A stretch of DNA of 33,173 nt from the NCBI GenBank assembly GCA_944326775.1, contig CALVFH010000018.1:1-33173 (forward strand), read 5' to 3'. The stretch comes from an uncultured Parabacteroides sp. GTDB lineage: Bacteria > Bacteroidota > Bacteroidia > Bacteroidales > Tannerellaceae. A program made the translations under genes and the position numbers. Below, piece by piece: positions 6,564 to 14,861 of this stretch. Each line of letters begins with the position of its first letter. The first letter of the stretch is position 1. Below the pieces are notes generated by a model. The model was given only the letters and a program-made list of their open reading frames with translations, searched no databases and was not told the origin of the DNA.

Positions 6564-8003
6564 TTAAGATACATAAGGAATAATGAGGGAAGCCACTTTG
6601 TCGGGCGACTTCAGGCCCGGGGCGGTCTCGACACCACTGTTCAGGTCAATACCTGCCCAATAAGGATGGTGAAAGGCACGGAGCGCATCGAGGCTGCTCG
6701 GCGACAGGCCGCCACTCAGGAGAAAAGGCACCGGCAGGCGGTAAGCATCGAGCAGGCTCCAGTCGAAGCAACGGCCCGAACCGCCTCGTTCCGGGCAAGG
6801 GGTATCGAAAAGGAAATAATCGACCAGCCCGACATAGGCGGAAGCCTTTGCCAAGTCAGCGGGCGAAGCTACGGGCAAGGCTTTTATCAGGCGGCAGGAG
6901 GTTTGCCCGCGCAGTTCGCGACAATAGTCCGCCGACTCGTCACCGTGCAGCTGGATATGCGTCAAGCTGTAACGAGAGACCTGACGAAGCACCTCCTCTA
7001 TAGCGGCATTGACAAAGACCCCGACTTTCCGGACATCCAGTTGCGTCATCAGGGCAGCCAGCCCCTCCCCGTCATCTGCCGGGACACAGCGGGGCGAAGG
7101 CGGATAGAAGATCAGCCCAATGGCATTTGCTCCGGCCTGCAATACCGCACGGATGTTCTCCGGATGCATCATGCCGCACACCTTATAGATAAAACGGCTC
7201 TCCCGGACAAACGCACGGAGGGCGGCACCGGGGTCGGCATGCTTCATGAACGATTCGCCGATAAGGAAACCGCGGAACCCCTCGCCACGCAAGACGCGGA
7301 GCATCCCCGGCTCCTTCAGGCCGCTCTCGGAGACCAAGACGGGAGAGGAATGCCGGTCGGGATGGGCTGCCAGGTAGTCCCGGAGTTTGCCGATAAGGGC
7401 AAAGGAATTATCTACCGTCGTGTGGAACGTCCCGAGGTTTCGGTTGTTCACGCCCAGCATATCCACCTCCGGAGAGAGGCAGGCCAACTCTTCCTCGCGA
7501 TGGATTTCGAGCAGGACCTCCAATCCCAGCCGATGCGCCAGGCAAGCCAACTGATAACAGGCCTCCGGAGCCAGCACGGCAGCAATCAGCAAGACAGCAT
7601 CGGCACCCAACACGCGGGCCTCATAAAGTTGGTAGGCATCGACCACGAAGTCTTTCCGGAGCAGAGGCAAAGAGACTAACCGGCGGGCCTCGAGCAAATC
7701 GGCAGCAGTGCCCCCGAAATAACGCTCGTCGGTCAAGACGGAACAAGCGGCCGCCCCACCCTCTTCATAGCAAGGAACGACGGCGGAGACCTGTGCTTCG
7801 GGATGCAACCAGCCTTTCGACGGACTTTTGCGCTTGAACTCGGCGATAATGCCGCTATCCGATGCCAACAAAGCGGCTTTCATGGAGCGAACCGGACGCG
7901 CCATGCCCTCGCACCGTTCCTGCAAAATCTCCAACGGGATGACCTGCTTCCGCCGGGCGACTTCCATACGTTTGTTTCTGACGATTTCTTCCAATATATC
8001 CAT
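6564..8003 (-). CDS. trpCF: Fused indole-3-glycerol-phosphate synthase / phosphoribosylanthranilate isomerase
   Basis: A single 479-codon frame carries two enzymes for consecutive steps of tryptophan synthesis. Residues 1-~268 are TrpC: GIIAEFKRKSPSKG (51-64), SVLTDERYFGG (88-98), LPLLRKDFVVDAYQ (113-126), GVNNRNLGTF (184-193) and LVSESGL (223-229). Residues ~272-479 are TrpF: YKVCGMMHPENIR (catalytic Cys276), NAIGLIFYPPSPR, IQLHGDES, and LFDTPCPERGGSGRCFDW with the catalytic Asp, then FLLSGGLSP. No stop or frameshift is seen at the junction. An E. coli-type C-F fusion is known elsewhere; many Bacteroides, as far as I recall, have separate trpC and trpF. It lies 20 bp after trpD and 12 bp before trpA. 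Confidence 0.95.
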   Translation of the reverse strand: MDILEEIVRNKRMEVARRKQVIPLEILQERCEGMARPVRSMKAALLASDSGIIAEFKRKSPSKGWLHPEAQVSAVVPCYEEGGAAACSVLTDERYFGGTAADLLEARRLVSLPLLRKDFVVDAYQLYEARVLGADAVLLIAAVLAPEACYQLACLAHRLGLEVLLEIHREEELACLSPEVDMLGVNNRNLGTFHTTVDNSFALIGKLRDYLAAHPDRHSSPVLVSESGLKEPGMLRVLRGEGFRGFLIGESFMKHADPGAALRAFVRESRFIYKVCGMMHPENIRAVLQAGANAIGLIFYPPSPRCVPADDGEGLAALMTQLDVRKVGVFVNAAIEEVLRQVSRYSLTHIQLHGDESADYCRELRGQTSCRLIKALPVASPADLAKASAYVGLVDYFLFDTPCPERGGSGRCFDWSLLDAYRLPVPFLLSGGLSPSSLDALRAFHHPYWAGIDLNSGVETAPGLKSPDKVASLIIPYVS

Positions 8004-8023
8004 ACAGGTATTATTTTAGAGAG

Positions 8024-9028
8024 TTATCCATTGTCGCTGTTCAGAAGAAGGAAATGCTTGAAGGTCCGGAGGGCTTTTCCACTCTCTAGCGACTCGCGGG
8101 CTTCGGCAATGCAATCGGCCACCGGCTTATCCGGACAGATGACATGGATGGCAAAACCGGCATTGGCAATCACACAGGCCTGCTGGCCGGGAGTAGCCGT
8201 ACCCTCCAACACCGAGTCGAAGATACGGGCAGCAGCCTCCGGCGTATCCCCTCCGTCGAGTTCAGCTTCCGTACAACGGGGCAAACCCAGCATCTCCGGC
8301 GTATAAATCTTTTCCTTATTGGCAGTAGCAACCTTGAATTCTCCGGTCAGGGAAATCTCGTCGTAACCGTCTAAGCTATGCACTACAGCGAATTGCGTTC
8401 CACTGGCCTGATAAGTATAGTTATAGAGCCGCAACAGAGGAAGGTTGTAAACACCCAGCAACTGATAAGCAGGAATAACCGGATTGACCAGCGGCCCCAG
8501 CATATTGAAGAAGCTGCGCACGCCCAGTTGCTTGCGGACATGAGCCACAGCCTTCAAAGCAGGATTGAACAAAGGTGCATGGAGGTAAGCAATATTGCAA
8601 TTCTCAATGGAACGGCGCAAATGCCCCGGATCGGTTGAGAACTTCACACCATGCTGTTCCATTACGTTGCTGGCACCGCTGACCGAGGTAGCCCCATAGT
8701 TTCCGTGCTTCACGACCTTATAGCCGGCACCAGCCACGACAAAGCACGACGTAGTACTGATATTAAACGTATTCTTACCGTCACCGCCCGTACCTACGAT
8801 GTCGATAGGGCGGTATTCATTCAAATCGACCGGTACACGCATTTCCAGCAGAGCCTCACGGAAGCCGATCAGTTCCTCAACCGAGATGTTACGCATCAGG
8901 AAAACCGTAATCAGGCTGGCAATCTGCATCTCGTTGTATTTTCCGGCCGCGATGTCCTGGAGGATCTGGCGAGCCTCATCGCGTCCAAGATATTGGTGCT
9001 CAAAGAGCCGGTAAAGTATCTGTTTCAT
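8024..9028 (-). CDS. trpD: Anthranilate phosphoribosyltransferase
   Basis: Transfers phosphoribose from PRPP to anthranilate. The 334-residue protein contains the PRPP-binding IVGTGGDGKNTFNIST (about 79-94), KHGNYGATSVSGASNVME (about 112-129), and NMLGPLVNP (about 179-187), all hallmarks of TrpD. The Tyr in KHGNYG replaces the Arg common in other phyla. Unlike the E. coli enzyme it is not fused to a glutamine amidotransferase; trpG is a separate gene 22 bp upstream. Confidence 0.96.
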   Translation of the reverse strand: MKQILYRLFEHQYLGRDEARQILQDIAAGKYNEMQIASLITVFLMRNISVEELIGFREALLEMRVPVDLNEYRPIDIVGTGGDGKNTFNISTTSCFVVAGAGYKVVKHGNYGATSVSGASNVMEQHGVKFSTDPGHLRRSIENCNIAYLHAPLFNPALKAVAHVRKQLGVRSFFNMLGPLVNPVIPAYQLLGVYNLPLLRLYNYTYQASGTQFAVVHSLDGYDEISLTGEFKVATANKEKIYTPEMLGLPRCTEAELDGGDTPEAAARIFDSVLEGTATPGQQACVIANAGFAIHVICPDKPVADCIAEARESLESGKALRTFKHFLLLNSDNG

Positions 9029-9050
9029 GATCTATTCGTTTTAAAGGTTT

Positions 9051-9620
9051 CTATTCTCCGGATATCCAATTTGTCAATATGATCTTCCCTTGAGGAGTAA
9101 GGACAGACTCCGGATGGAACTGGATGCCGCGGACATCGTATTCACGATGACGGAGCGCCATGATTTCCCCCTCATCCGTAGCTTCAGCTGTAATCTCCAG
9201 ACAGGACGGGAAGTCCTCGCGGGATACAACCCACGAATGGTAACGCCCCGCCGTAAAACGTTCGCCCAAGCCACGGAACAAAGGCTCGTCGGCTACGACA
9301 TGGATTTCTGACGCAATGCCATGATGCACTTCCTTCAGATTGATCAACTTGGCTCCAAAGGCTTCACCGATGGCCTGTTCACCCAGGCAAACGCCCAGAA
9401 TGCTTTTCTCCGGAGCATAACGACGGATAAGCGGCAAGAGAATACCAGCTTCGGAAGGGATGCCCGGTCCCGGAGAAAGCAAGATCTTGTCGAAACGAGC
9501 AACCTCGTCCAAGGATATCCGGTCGTTGCGATGTACCTCCACATCAGCATTCAACTCATTCAAGATATGAAGGAGATTATAGGTAAAAGAATCGTAATTG
9601 TCTAAAAGCAATATTTTCAT
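9051..9620 (-). CDS. trpG: Anthranilate synthase glutamine amidotransferase subunit
   Basis: Supplies ammonia from glutamine to TrpE. From the chosen start (MKILLLDNYDSFTYNL, the usual family N-terminus) the protein has 189 residues. SPGPGIPSEAG and the class I amidotransferase triad are present: Cys78 in LGVCLGEQ, His169 and Glu171 in QFHPESVLTPQG. The nucleophile elbow has Glu where most homologues have His or Gln (GVCLG-E-Q). An alternative in-frame ATG at 9638 would add six residues and give a 12-bp gap to trpE, the same gap as trpB-trpE and trpC-trpA, so it cannot be excluded. Confidence 0.95.
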   Translation of the reverse strand: MKILLLDNYDSFTYNLLHILNELNADVEVHRNDRISLDEVARFDKILLSPGPGIPSEAGILLPLIRRYAPEKSILGVCLGEQAIGEAFGAKLINLKEVHHGIASEIHVVADEPLFRGLGERFTAGRYHSWVVSREDFPSCLEITAEATDEGEIMALRHREYDVRGIQFHPESVLTPQGKIILTNWISGE

Positions 9621-9650
9621 CGTTCTATGTTGTTTCATTTAATCTTAATA

Positions 9651-11057
9651 CTAATTTAAAACCTCCTCTGCCAACAATACCGCCTTCTTCAGGGCGCCCA
9701 GCTTATTGTTGACCTCTTGGAGTTCACGGTCCACATCACTCTTCGCTACAATGCCTCCGCCTGCCTGGTAATACAACACATTACCCCGGCTGACAAATGT
9801 CCGGATGGTGATGGCTTGGTTCAGGTTGCCATCGAAGCCGATAAACCCGATGCAGCCGCCATAGGCACCGCGATTGGTATGTTCTATTTCTGTAATCAGT
9901 TGCATGGCACGGACCTTCGGAGCTCCACTCAACGTTCCGGCTGGAAACGTATCGATATAAGTCTGGATGGGATTGCTCTCCGGAAGAAGGTCGCCACTGA
10001 CACGCGACACCAGATGGATGACATGGCTGTAGTACTGCACCTCCTTATAGAAATCGACATGGACATCCCGGCAATTCCGGGAAAGGTCGTTGCGTGCCAG
10101 ATCGACCAGCATGACATGCTCAGCGTTTTCCTTCGGATCTTTCAACAAGGCGTCGGTGCGCTGGCGGTCTATCTCTACCACCCCCGTGCGGAACGCCGTG
10201 CCGGCTATCGGGTCGATAGTCGCATGCCTTCCTATAACTTTACAATGGGTCTCGGGAGAAGAACCGAAGATGCGGAAGCCTCCGAAGTCGAAGTAGAACA
10301 GGTAAGGCGAGGGGTTGATGCTCCGCAACGCCCGATAGACCTTGAAATCATCACCCTGGAACGGTTGCTCGAACCGGCGGCTCAATACAATCTGAAAAAC
10401 ATCCCCCCGGAGGCAATGGCGGATTCCCTCGCGGATAATGGCTTTATGCTCTTCGTCGGATACCGGAGAGGTTTCTTCTCCTACCCGCCGGAAGTTATAA
10501 GAGGCATAGTTGCGGTTATTGATCAATGTCTCAATCTCATTTAGATGATCTGGTTCGCCTTCCTGCAGCAGTTCGACCATGGTCAACTGGTTCTTGAAAT
10601 GGTTGAAGACAAGTACATACTTATATAATATGTAGAGCATATCCGGAGCATCATTCTCATCATGGTGCACCTCCGGCACCGGAATAGGCTCGAAATACTT
10701 CACGGCATCGAAGGCGGTATAGCCGAACAGGCCACATGCGCTACATTCCTCGCCGCTCACCTGAAAGCACCCCAGGAAGTGGTTGATGGCATCCGCTACC
10801 GTGAACTCCTGACGAAGCGGCTCGGTCGTTTCCGTCCCATCCGGATAACGGCAAATACAGTGGTTCCCGTTGATTCCGATACTGGCAATGGGACAAAGCG
10901 CGATATAAGACAAGCTATTCTCGTTTCCGTGGTAATCGGAGCTTTCGAGGAGAGCAGACTCCGGATAGACATCGCGGACTTTCAGATAAATACTGACCGG
11001 GGTGTGCAAGTCGCCCAACACCCGTCTGGCTTTCGTACAAAAAGTGTAACTCTTCAT
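9651..11057 (-). CDS. trpE: Anthranilate synthase component I
   Basis: Catalyses chorismate to anthranilate, using ammonia from TrpG; the first committed step of tryptophan synthesis. Length 468 residues. The N-terminal regulatory domain has ALLESSDYH (about 35-43), the LLES element that binds feedback-inhibiting tryptophan. The chorismate-binding domain has IVLSRRFE, SSPETHCKV, PIAGTAFRTG (about 285-294), FPAGTLSGAPKVRAMQLI (about 373-390) and GAYGGCIGFIGFDG. Together with the attenuator upstream of the operon this gives two layers of tryptophan control: enzyme feedback and transcription. It lies 12 bp after trpB. Confidence 0.96.
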   Translation of the reverse strand: MKSYTFCTKARRVLGDLHTPVSIYLKVRDVYPESALLESSDYHGNENSLSYIALCPIASIGINGNHCICRYPDGTETTEPLRQEFTVADAINHFLGCFQVSGEECSACGLFGYTAFDAVKYFEPIPVPEVHHDENDAPDMLYILYKYVLVFNHFKNQLTMVELLQEGEPDHLNEIETLINNRNYASYNFRRVGEETSPVSDEEHKAIIREGIRHCLRGDVFQIVLSRRFEQPFQGDDFKVYRALRSINPSPYLFYFDFGGFRIFGSSPETHCKVIGRHATIDPIAGTAFRTGVVEIDRQRTDALLKDPKENAEHVMLVDLARNDLSRNCRDVHVDFYKEVQYYSHVIHLVSRVSGDLLPESNPIQTYIDTFPAGTLSGAPKVRAMQLITEIEHTNRGAYGGCIGFIGFDGNLNQAITIRTFVSRGNVLYYQAGGGIVAKSDVDRELQEVNNKLGALKKAVLLAEEVLN

Positions 11058-11069
11058 CTTGCTATTTCA

Positions 11070-12263
11070 TTAAAGGTTCTCCATATAATCATTGAAATGA
11101 CGGATATAAGTATCCATATCCTTATCTCCCCGGCCCGAGACAGTGAGGACGGCCACATCGTCCGGACGGAAAGGTATCTTCTCCAAGGCTCCAAGGGCAT
11201 GGGCACTCTCCAAGGCAGGGATAATGCCTTCCAGACGTGTCAGCTCGTAAGCGGCACGCAAGGCTTCATCGTCATTGATGGCCAGGACCGTAGCCCGGTG
11301 GCAGGAAGCCAGGTTCGCATGCATGGGACCAATACCCGGATAGTCCAGCCCAGCCGAAATCGAATAGGGTTCTTCTATCTGTCCGTCTTCATTCTGCATC
11401 ACCAAGGTGCGTGCTCCGTGGATAATCCCCTTCCGCCCCAAGTGGATGGTAGCGGCACTCTTTCCCGAGGCTATTCCCTCGCCTCCGGCTTCAGCCAATA
11501 CAATCTTCACCCGCTCATCATCCAAATAATGGTAGATGGTACCGGCGGCATTGCTTCCTCCGCCAACACAGGCAATCAGGTAATCCGGATAGTCACGCCC
11601 TTCCTGCTCCGCCAGCTGCTTCCGGATCTCTTCGCTGATGACCGACTGCAAGCGGGCAACCATGTCGGGATAGGGATGCGGGCCTACCGTAGAACCAATG
11701 ATATAATACGTATCGGCCGGATGACAACACCAGTCGCGGATAGCCTCGTTGGTCGCATCCTTCAGCGTCATGTTTCCTGAGGTAACCGGCACCACACGGG
11801 CTCCCAGCATCTGCATCTTCTGGACATTGGCATGCTGACGCTCCACATCGGTCTTCCCCATATAGACCACACACTCCATATTCATCAGGGCGCAAACCGT
11901 CGCCGTAGCCACTCCGTGCTGCCCGGCTCCGGTCTCGGCAATGATACGTTTCTTCCCCATCTCGCGGGCAATAAGAATCTGTCCGATGGTATTGTTGATT
12001 TTATGGGCACCGGTATGGTTCAGGTCTTCACGCTTCAGATAAATCTTGCAACCATATTTCCGGCTGAGGCGATTCGCCAGGTAGAGCGGCGACGGACGCC
12101 CTACATAGTCGCGCAGCAACTGGTTGTATTCCTTCCGGAACGCTTCACTATTCATCACTTGCAGATAGGTTTGCTGCAACTCTTCCACACAGCGGTGGAG
12201 GATTTCGGGAATATAGGCTCCGCCATATTCGCCATAATAACCTTTGTCGTTTACTTGGTACAT
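11070..12263 (-). CDS. trpB: Tryptophan synthase beta subunit
   Basis: PLP enzyme joining indole and serine to give tryptophan. The start at 12263 (MYQVNDKGYYGEYGGAYIPEIL) gives 397 residues, the normal length; an in-frame ATG ten codons upstream at 12293 would lie within the terminator U tract and is unlikely. LNHTGAHKINNT carries the PLP lysine (Lys88), and ACVGGGSNAAG is the phosphate-binding Gly loop. It is the first structural gene of the operon, as in other Bacteroidales, and is preceded by the trp leader and attenuator. The first codon lies 33 bp past the attenuator U tract. Confidence 0.97.
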   Translation of the reverse strand: MYQVNDKGYYGEYGGAYIPEILHRCVEELQQTYLQVMNSEAFRKEYNQLLRDYVGRPSPLYLANRLSRKYGCKIYLKREDLNHTGAHKINNTIGQILIAREMGKKRIIAETGAGQHGVATATVCALMNMECVVYMGKTDVERQHANVQKMQMLGARVVPVTSGNMTLKDATNEAIRDWCCHPADTYYIIGSTVGPHPYPDMVARLQSVISEEIRKQLAEQEGRDYPDYLIACVGGGSNAAGTIYHYLDDERVKIVLAEAGGEGIASGKSAATIHLGRKGIIHGARTLVMQNEDGQIEEPYSISAGLDYPGIGPMHANLASCHRATVLAINDDEALRAAYELTRLEGIIPALESAHALGALEKIPFRPDDVAVLTVSGRGDKDMDTYIRHFNDYMENL

Positions 12264-12295
12264 GATATGATAACTTGAGTTTACTATTTGCACAT

Positions 12296-12332
12296 AAAAA
12301 AGCGGTCTGCCGCAAGTGCGACAGACCGCTTT
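12296..12332 (-). terminator. trp operon attenuator (rho-independent terminator)
   Basis: On the - strand AAAGCGGTCTG (12332-12322) pairs perfectly with CAGACCGCTTT (12309-12299), with extra TGCG/CGCA pairing in the apical part, and is followed by TTTTTT (12301-12296). It lies between a Trp-rich leader peptide and trpB, the expected place for an attenuator. Confidence 0.9.
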
Positions 12333-12397
12333 GGATAACTTCTTATTTCGTAATACGCATAGGGGCCTTCGTCTCTTACGACCAATTCGGTTGTCTG
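12322..12397 (-). promoter_or_regulatory. Antiterminator pairing of the trp leader
   Basis: The leader segment CAGACAACCGAATTGG (12397-12382, codons 15-20 of the leader peptide) can pair with CCAAAGCGGTCTG (12334-12322), the 5' arm of the terminator: TTGG/CCAA, CCG/CGG and CAGA/TCTG, 11 pairs with small interruptions. The two structures are mutually exclusive. A ribosome stalled at the Trp codons 11-13 (12411-12403) would leave the segment free and permit readthrough; one that reaches the stop (12378-12376) would cover it and allow termination. A further TCGTAA/TTACGA pairing (12381-12376 with 12353-12348) may separate the two. Confidence 0.7.
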
Positions 12398-12441
12398 AGG
12401 CGCCACCACCAATTATTAGTATTTACGTTATATCTTTTCAT
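12376..12441 (-). CDS. trpL: trp leader peptide
   Basis: A 21-codon open frame starting at ATG 12441 and ending with TAA at 12378-12376. Codons 11-13 are three consecutive TGG (Trp), preceded by NTNN; a fourth Trp is codon 20. Four Trp in 21 residues is far above chance. It starts ~14 nt after the predicted transcription start and is followed by the antiterminator/terminator pair. Its role is to sense charged tRNA-Trp through ribosome stalling; the peptide itself probably has no function. No Shine-Dalgarno is seen, which is normal in this phylum. Confidence 0.88.
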   Translation of the reverse strand: MKRYNVNTNNWWWRLRQPNWS

Positions 12442-12461
12442 TGTTCTTGTTATTTCGGTGG

Positions 12462-12492
12462 CAAATATACAAAGGGATTCAGTAAATCCAAA
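12462..12492 (-). promoter_or_regulatory. trp operon promoter
   Basis: On the - strand TTTG (12492-12489), exactly 19 bp, then TATATTTG (12469-12462): a perfect match to the Bacteroidetes housekeeping promoter. The start of transcription is expected near 12455, just before the leader peptide ATG at 12441. Confidence 0.85.
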
Positions 12493-12613
12493 CGATTTGC
12501 CACTTTTTTTGAAAAGTTTTTTACACCGCCCCTTATGCATATCCGAGATATTTCCTAATTTTAACCGCTGAGGACACCCGAATCATCCTAAACAACAATA
12601 AATCCCATATCGC
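12493..12613. other. Remainder of the divergent trp/sialidase intergenic region
   Basis: About 120 bp between the trp promoter and the sialidase start. I see no clear promoter for the sialidase: no TAnnTTTG on the + strand. A T/A-rich stretch (12505-12522) could act as an UP-like region for either direction. Confidence 0.35.
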
Positions 12614-14242
12614 ATGAAAAAGATATTATTTGCACTCGGACTGTTGGTATCTACCCTCTCGGCAGAGGCGGCGGATACCCTTTTTGTCAGACAACCCCAG
12701 GTTCCTATCCTGCTGGAACGCCATGACAATGTTTTGCTTCAACTCCGCATGGAGGCCACCGAAAGTCAGACCCTCGAAGAGGTAACCCTCGCCTTCCAGG
12801 AATCTCTCCCCCTTCATACCGTCAAAGCTGTAAAGCTCTACTATGCCGGGACCGACGCAAGGCAAGACCGGAGTCTCCACCGTTTTGCGCCGGTGAACTA
12901 CCTCTCCAGCCATACGCCGGGGGCAACACGCTCGGCCAACCGAAGCTATTCCATCTGCAAAGCGGAAGTCCGTCCGACTACGAGCACCGTCACGCTGACC
13001 GGAAACCAAAAGCTCTTCCCGGGAGTAAACTTCTTCTGGGTAAGCATCGAAATGGATGAGACGGCCGGCCTGGATACAAAGGTGACGGCCAACATCACCT
13101 CAACCACCGCCGACGGGCAGTCTGTCCCCGTGAGAACCCTCTCCGACCCGCAGATAGTCCGGCGGATGGGCGTCGGGGTGCGCCATGCCGGCGACGACGG
13201 GGCTGCCGCCTTCCGCATTCCGGGCTTGGTTACAACCAACCAAGGTACCCTGCTCGGGGTCTATGACATCCGCTACAACAGCAGCGTGGACCTGCAGGAA
13301 CGCATCGACATCGGCCTGAGCCGCAGTACCGACGGCGGAAGGACCTGGGAAAAGATGCGCATCCCCCTCTCCTTCGGCGAATACGGTGGACTCCCTGCCG
13401 CGCAGAACGGCGTGGGCGACCCGTCCATCCTGGTCGATACCCGCACCAATACGGCTTATATCGTAGCCGCCTGGACCCACGGCATGGGCAACCAGCGAGC
13501 CTGGTGGAGTTCATTCCCAGGTATGGATCCCGACCGGACGGCCCAACTTGTCCTCGCCAAGAGCACCGACGACGGGCAAACCTGGTCGGCGCCCGTCAAC
13601 ATCACCCGGCAGGTCAAGAAACCCGGCTGGTTCTTCCTGCTGCAAGGGCCCGGACGCGGGATTACGACCTCCGACGGGACCCTGGTCTTCCCAATCCAAT
13701 ACATCGATGAGAACCGCATCCCCAACGCCGGCATCATGTACAGCCGCGACGGGGGAACGACATGGACCATCCACAACCATGCCCGCTCGAACACCACCGA
13801 GGCACAGGTGGCCGAAGTGGAACCGGGCGTGCTCATGCTCAACATGCGCGACAACCGGGGAGGCAGCCGCGCCGTCTATACCACGACCGACCTCGGCAAG
13901 ACCTGGAAAGAACACGAGTCGTCGCGGACAGCCCTCATCGAGCCGGTGTGCATGGCCAGCCTCATCAGCGTCAAGGCCAGCGACAACGTGCTGGGGAAAG
14001 ACCTGCTCATCTTCTCGAACCCGCATTCCACGGAGCATCGCCGCAACCTCACCATCCAAATCAGCCTGGACGGGGGATATACTTGGTTGCCTGAGCACCG
14101 GCTCCTGCTCGACGAGGAAGAGAGCTGGGGCTACTCCTGCCTGACGATGATAGACCGCGAGCACCTCGGCATCTTGTATGAAAGCAGCGTGGCGCACATG
14201 ACGTTCCAAAGCATCCCGCTGAAAGATATTGTAAAAGAATAA
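12614..14242 (+). CDS. nanH: Secreted exo-alpha-sialidase (GH33)
   Basis: Releases terminal sialic acid from glycoconjugates such as mucin. The 542-residue protein has a signal peptide (MKKILFALGLLVSTLSAEA), an N-terminal beta domain (~22-185) of the type that precedes bacterial sialidase catalytic domains, and a six-bladed propeller. FRIP is at 200-203 with the first catalytic Arg at 201. Asp-box repeats SxDxGxTW lie at 237-244, 317-324, 377-384, 424-431 and 484-491. Asp219 (DIR), Glu399/401, Arg412 (NMRDNRG) and Tyr507 (WGYS) are in the expected places for the Arg triad, acid/base and nucleophile. The gene is strongly GC-rich. It is oriented away from the trp operon, with no sialate catabolism genes beside it in this window. 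Confidence 0.93.
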   Translation: MKKILFALGLLVSTLSAEAADTLFVRQPQVPILLERHDNVLLQLRMEATESQTLEEVTLAFQESLPLHTVKAVKLYYAGTDARQDRSLHRFAPVNYLSSHTPGATRSANRSYSICKAEVRPTTSTVTLTGNQKLFPGVNFFWVSIEMDETAGLDTKVTANITSTTADGQSVPVRTLSDPQIVRRMGVGVRHAGDDGAAAFRIPGLVTTNQGTLLGVYDIRYNSSVDLQERIDIGLSRSTDGGRTWEKMRIPLSFGEYGGLPAAQNGVGDPSILVDTRTNTAYIVAAWTHGMGNQRAWWSSFPGMDPDRTAQLVLAKSTDDGQTWSAPVNITRQVKKPGWFFLLQGPGRGITTSDGTLVFPIQYIDENRIPNAGIMYSRDGGTTWTIHNHARSNTTEAQVAEVEPGVLMLNMRDNRGGSRAVYTTTDLGKTWKEHESSRTALIEPVCMASLISVKASDNVLGKDLLIFSNPHSTEHRRNLTIQISLDGGYTWLPEHRLLLDEEESWGYSCLTMIDREHLGILYESSVAHMTFQSIPLKDIVKE

Positions 14243-14263
14243 GAAACGATAAAACCCAGAATC

Positions 14264-14695
14264 ATGGATAAATTACCTTTGAAAGTTCCCTTCGGATATT
14301 CCACCTGCAGCCTGGCGGACTGCCCCGTGGCCGACCATTGCCTGCGCCAACGGGCATACCGCCAACTGGTTGAGACCGAGCAGACACTCCACGTGCTCAA
14401 CCCCCGTTTCTACCAGCCCGGCGAGCAATGCCCCCACCGGTGCGACGACAAGCCCGTGACTTACGCCCGCGGCTTTACCCGCCTGCAACGCGAATTGCTG
14501 CCCCACCAATACGACCATATCAAATGGATCCTGATGGGGCACTTCAGCCGTTCGGGCTTCTTCCGGCGCAGGAACGGCGAACAGGCCATGTCGCCCCAAG
14601 AGCAGGCCCTTGTAAAGAGAGCGCTCCGGGAGGCCGGCGTGACGGCAGATATGGCCTTCGATGCCTACGAGGAACGGCTTGAATGGAAGCACTGA
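14264..14695 (+). CDS. Cys-rich DUF6078-like protein
   Basis: A 143-residue soluble protein with a Cys cluster in its N-terminal half: CSLADCPVADHC (about 15-26) and CPHRC (about 55-59), which could bind a metal or Fe-S centre. The C-terminal half is helical and basic/acidic mixed (SPQEQALVKRALREAGVTADMAF). The layout resembles the Bacteroidales family annotated as DUF6078; no function is known. It lies 21 bp after the sialidase and may be cotranscribed, but a functional link is not evident. Confidence 0.7.
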   Translation: MDKLPLKVPFGYSTCSLADCPVADHCLRQRAYRQLVETEQTLHVLNPRFYQPGEQCPHRCDDKPVTYARGFTRLQRELLPHQYDHIKWILMGHFSRSGFFRRRNGEQAMSPQEQALVKRALREAGVTADMAFDAYEERLEWKH

Positions 14696-14740
14696 GACGG
14701 TAGCGGCGACCTCTCACCGTCCCCTGCGGTAGAGTCGGCC

Positions 14741-14830
14741 AGTCCCTGCTTAGGAGGGACTGCAGTTGCTCCTAAGCAGGGACTGTAGTCGCTCAAGAAG
14801 AGGGACTACGGTTGCTTGCCTGTCGGGACT
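14741..14830. repeat. 23-bp periodic repeat with a perfect 16-bp hairpin
   Basis: GGGACT-containing units start at 14756, 14779, 14802 and 14825, an exact 23-bp period; units read GGGACTGCAGTTGCTC, GGGACTGTAGTCGCTC, GGGACTACGGTTGCTT and a partial fourth. The inverted copy AGTCCCTGCTTAGGAG (14741-14756) pairs perfectly with CTCCTAAGCAGGGACT (14769-14784) around a 12-nt loop. It lies in the 166-bp gap between two convergent genes. No T run follows, so it is not a standard terminator. Confidence 0.75.
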
Positions 14831-14861
14831 ACCCGGACTCACCGTAGGGAAGAGGCAACGG

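Noticed and set aside
10662-11780. Long + strand open frame antisense to trpE/trpB
   Set aside because: Antisense shadow of two recognisable enzymes in GC-rich DNA; no motif of its own. The same applies to 9717-10544 and 6666-7679.
12389-12397. Simple 5-bp CAGAC/GTCTG pairing as the sole antiterminator
   Set aside because: Too weak alone; the extended pairing of 12382-12397 with 12322-12334 explains the switch better.
12275-12571. + strand open frames in the trp leader region
   Set aside because: They run through the attenuator hairpin and antisense to the leader peptide; better explained as non-coding shadow of the leader.
14741-14830. CRISPR array
   Set aside because: Units are ~16 bp with 7-bp variable gaps, degenerate, and no cas genes are present.
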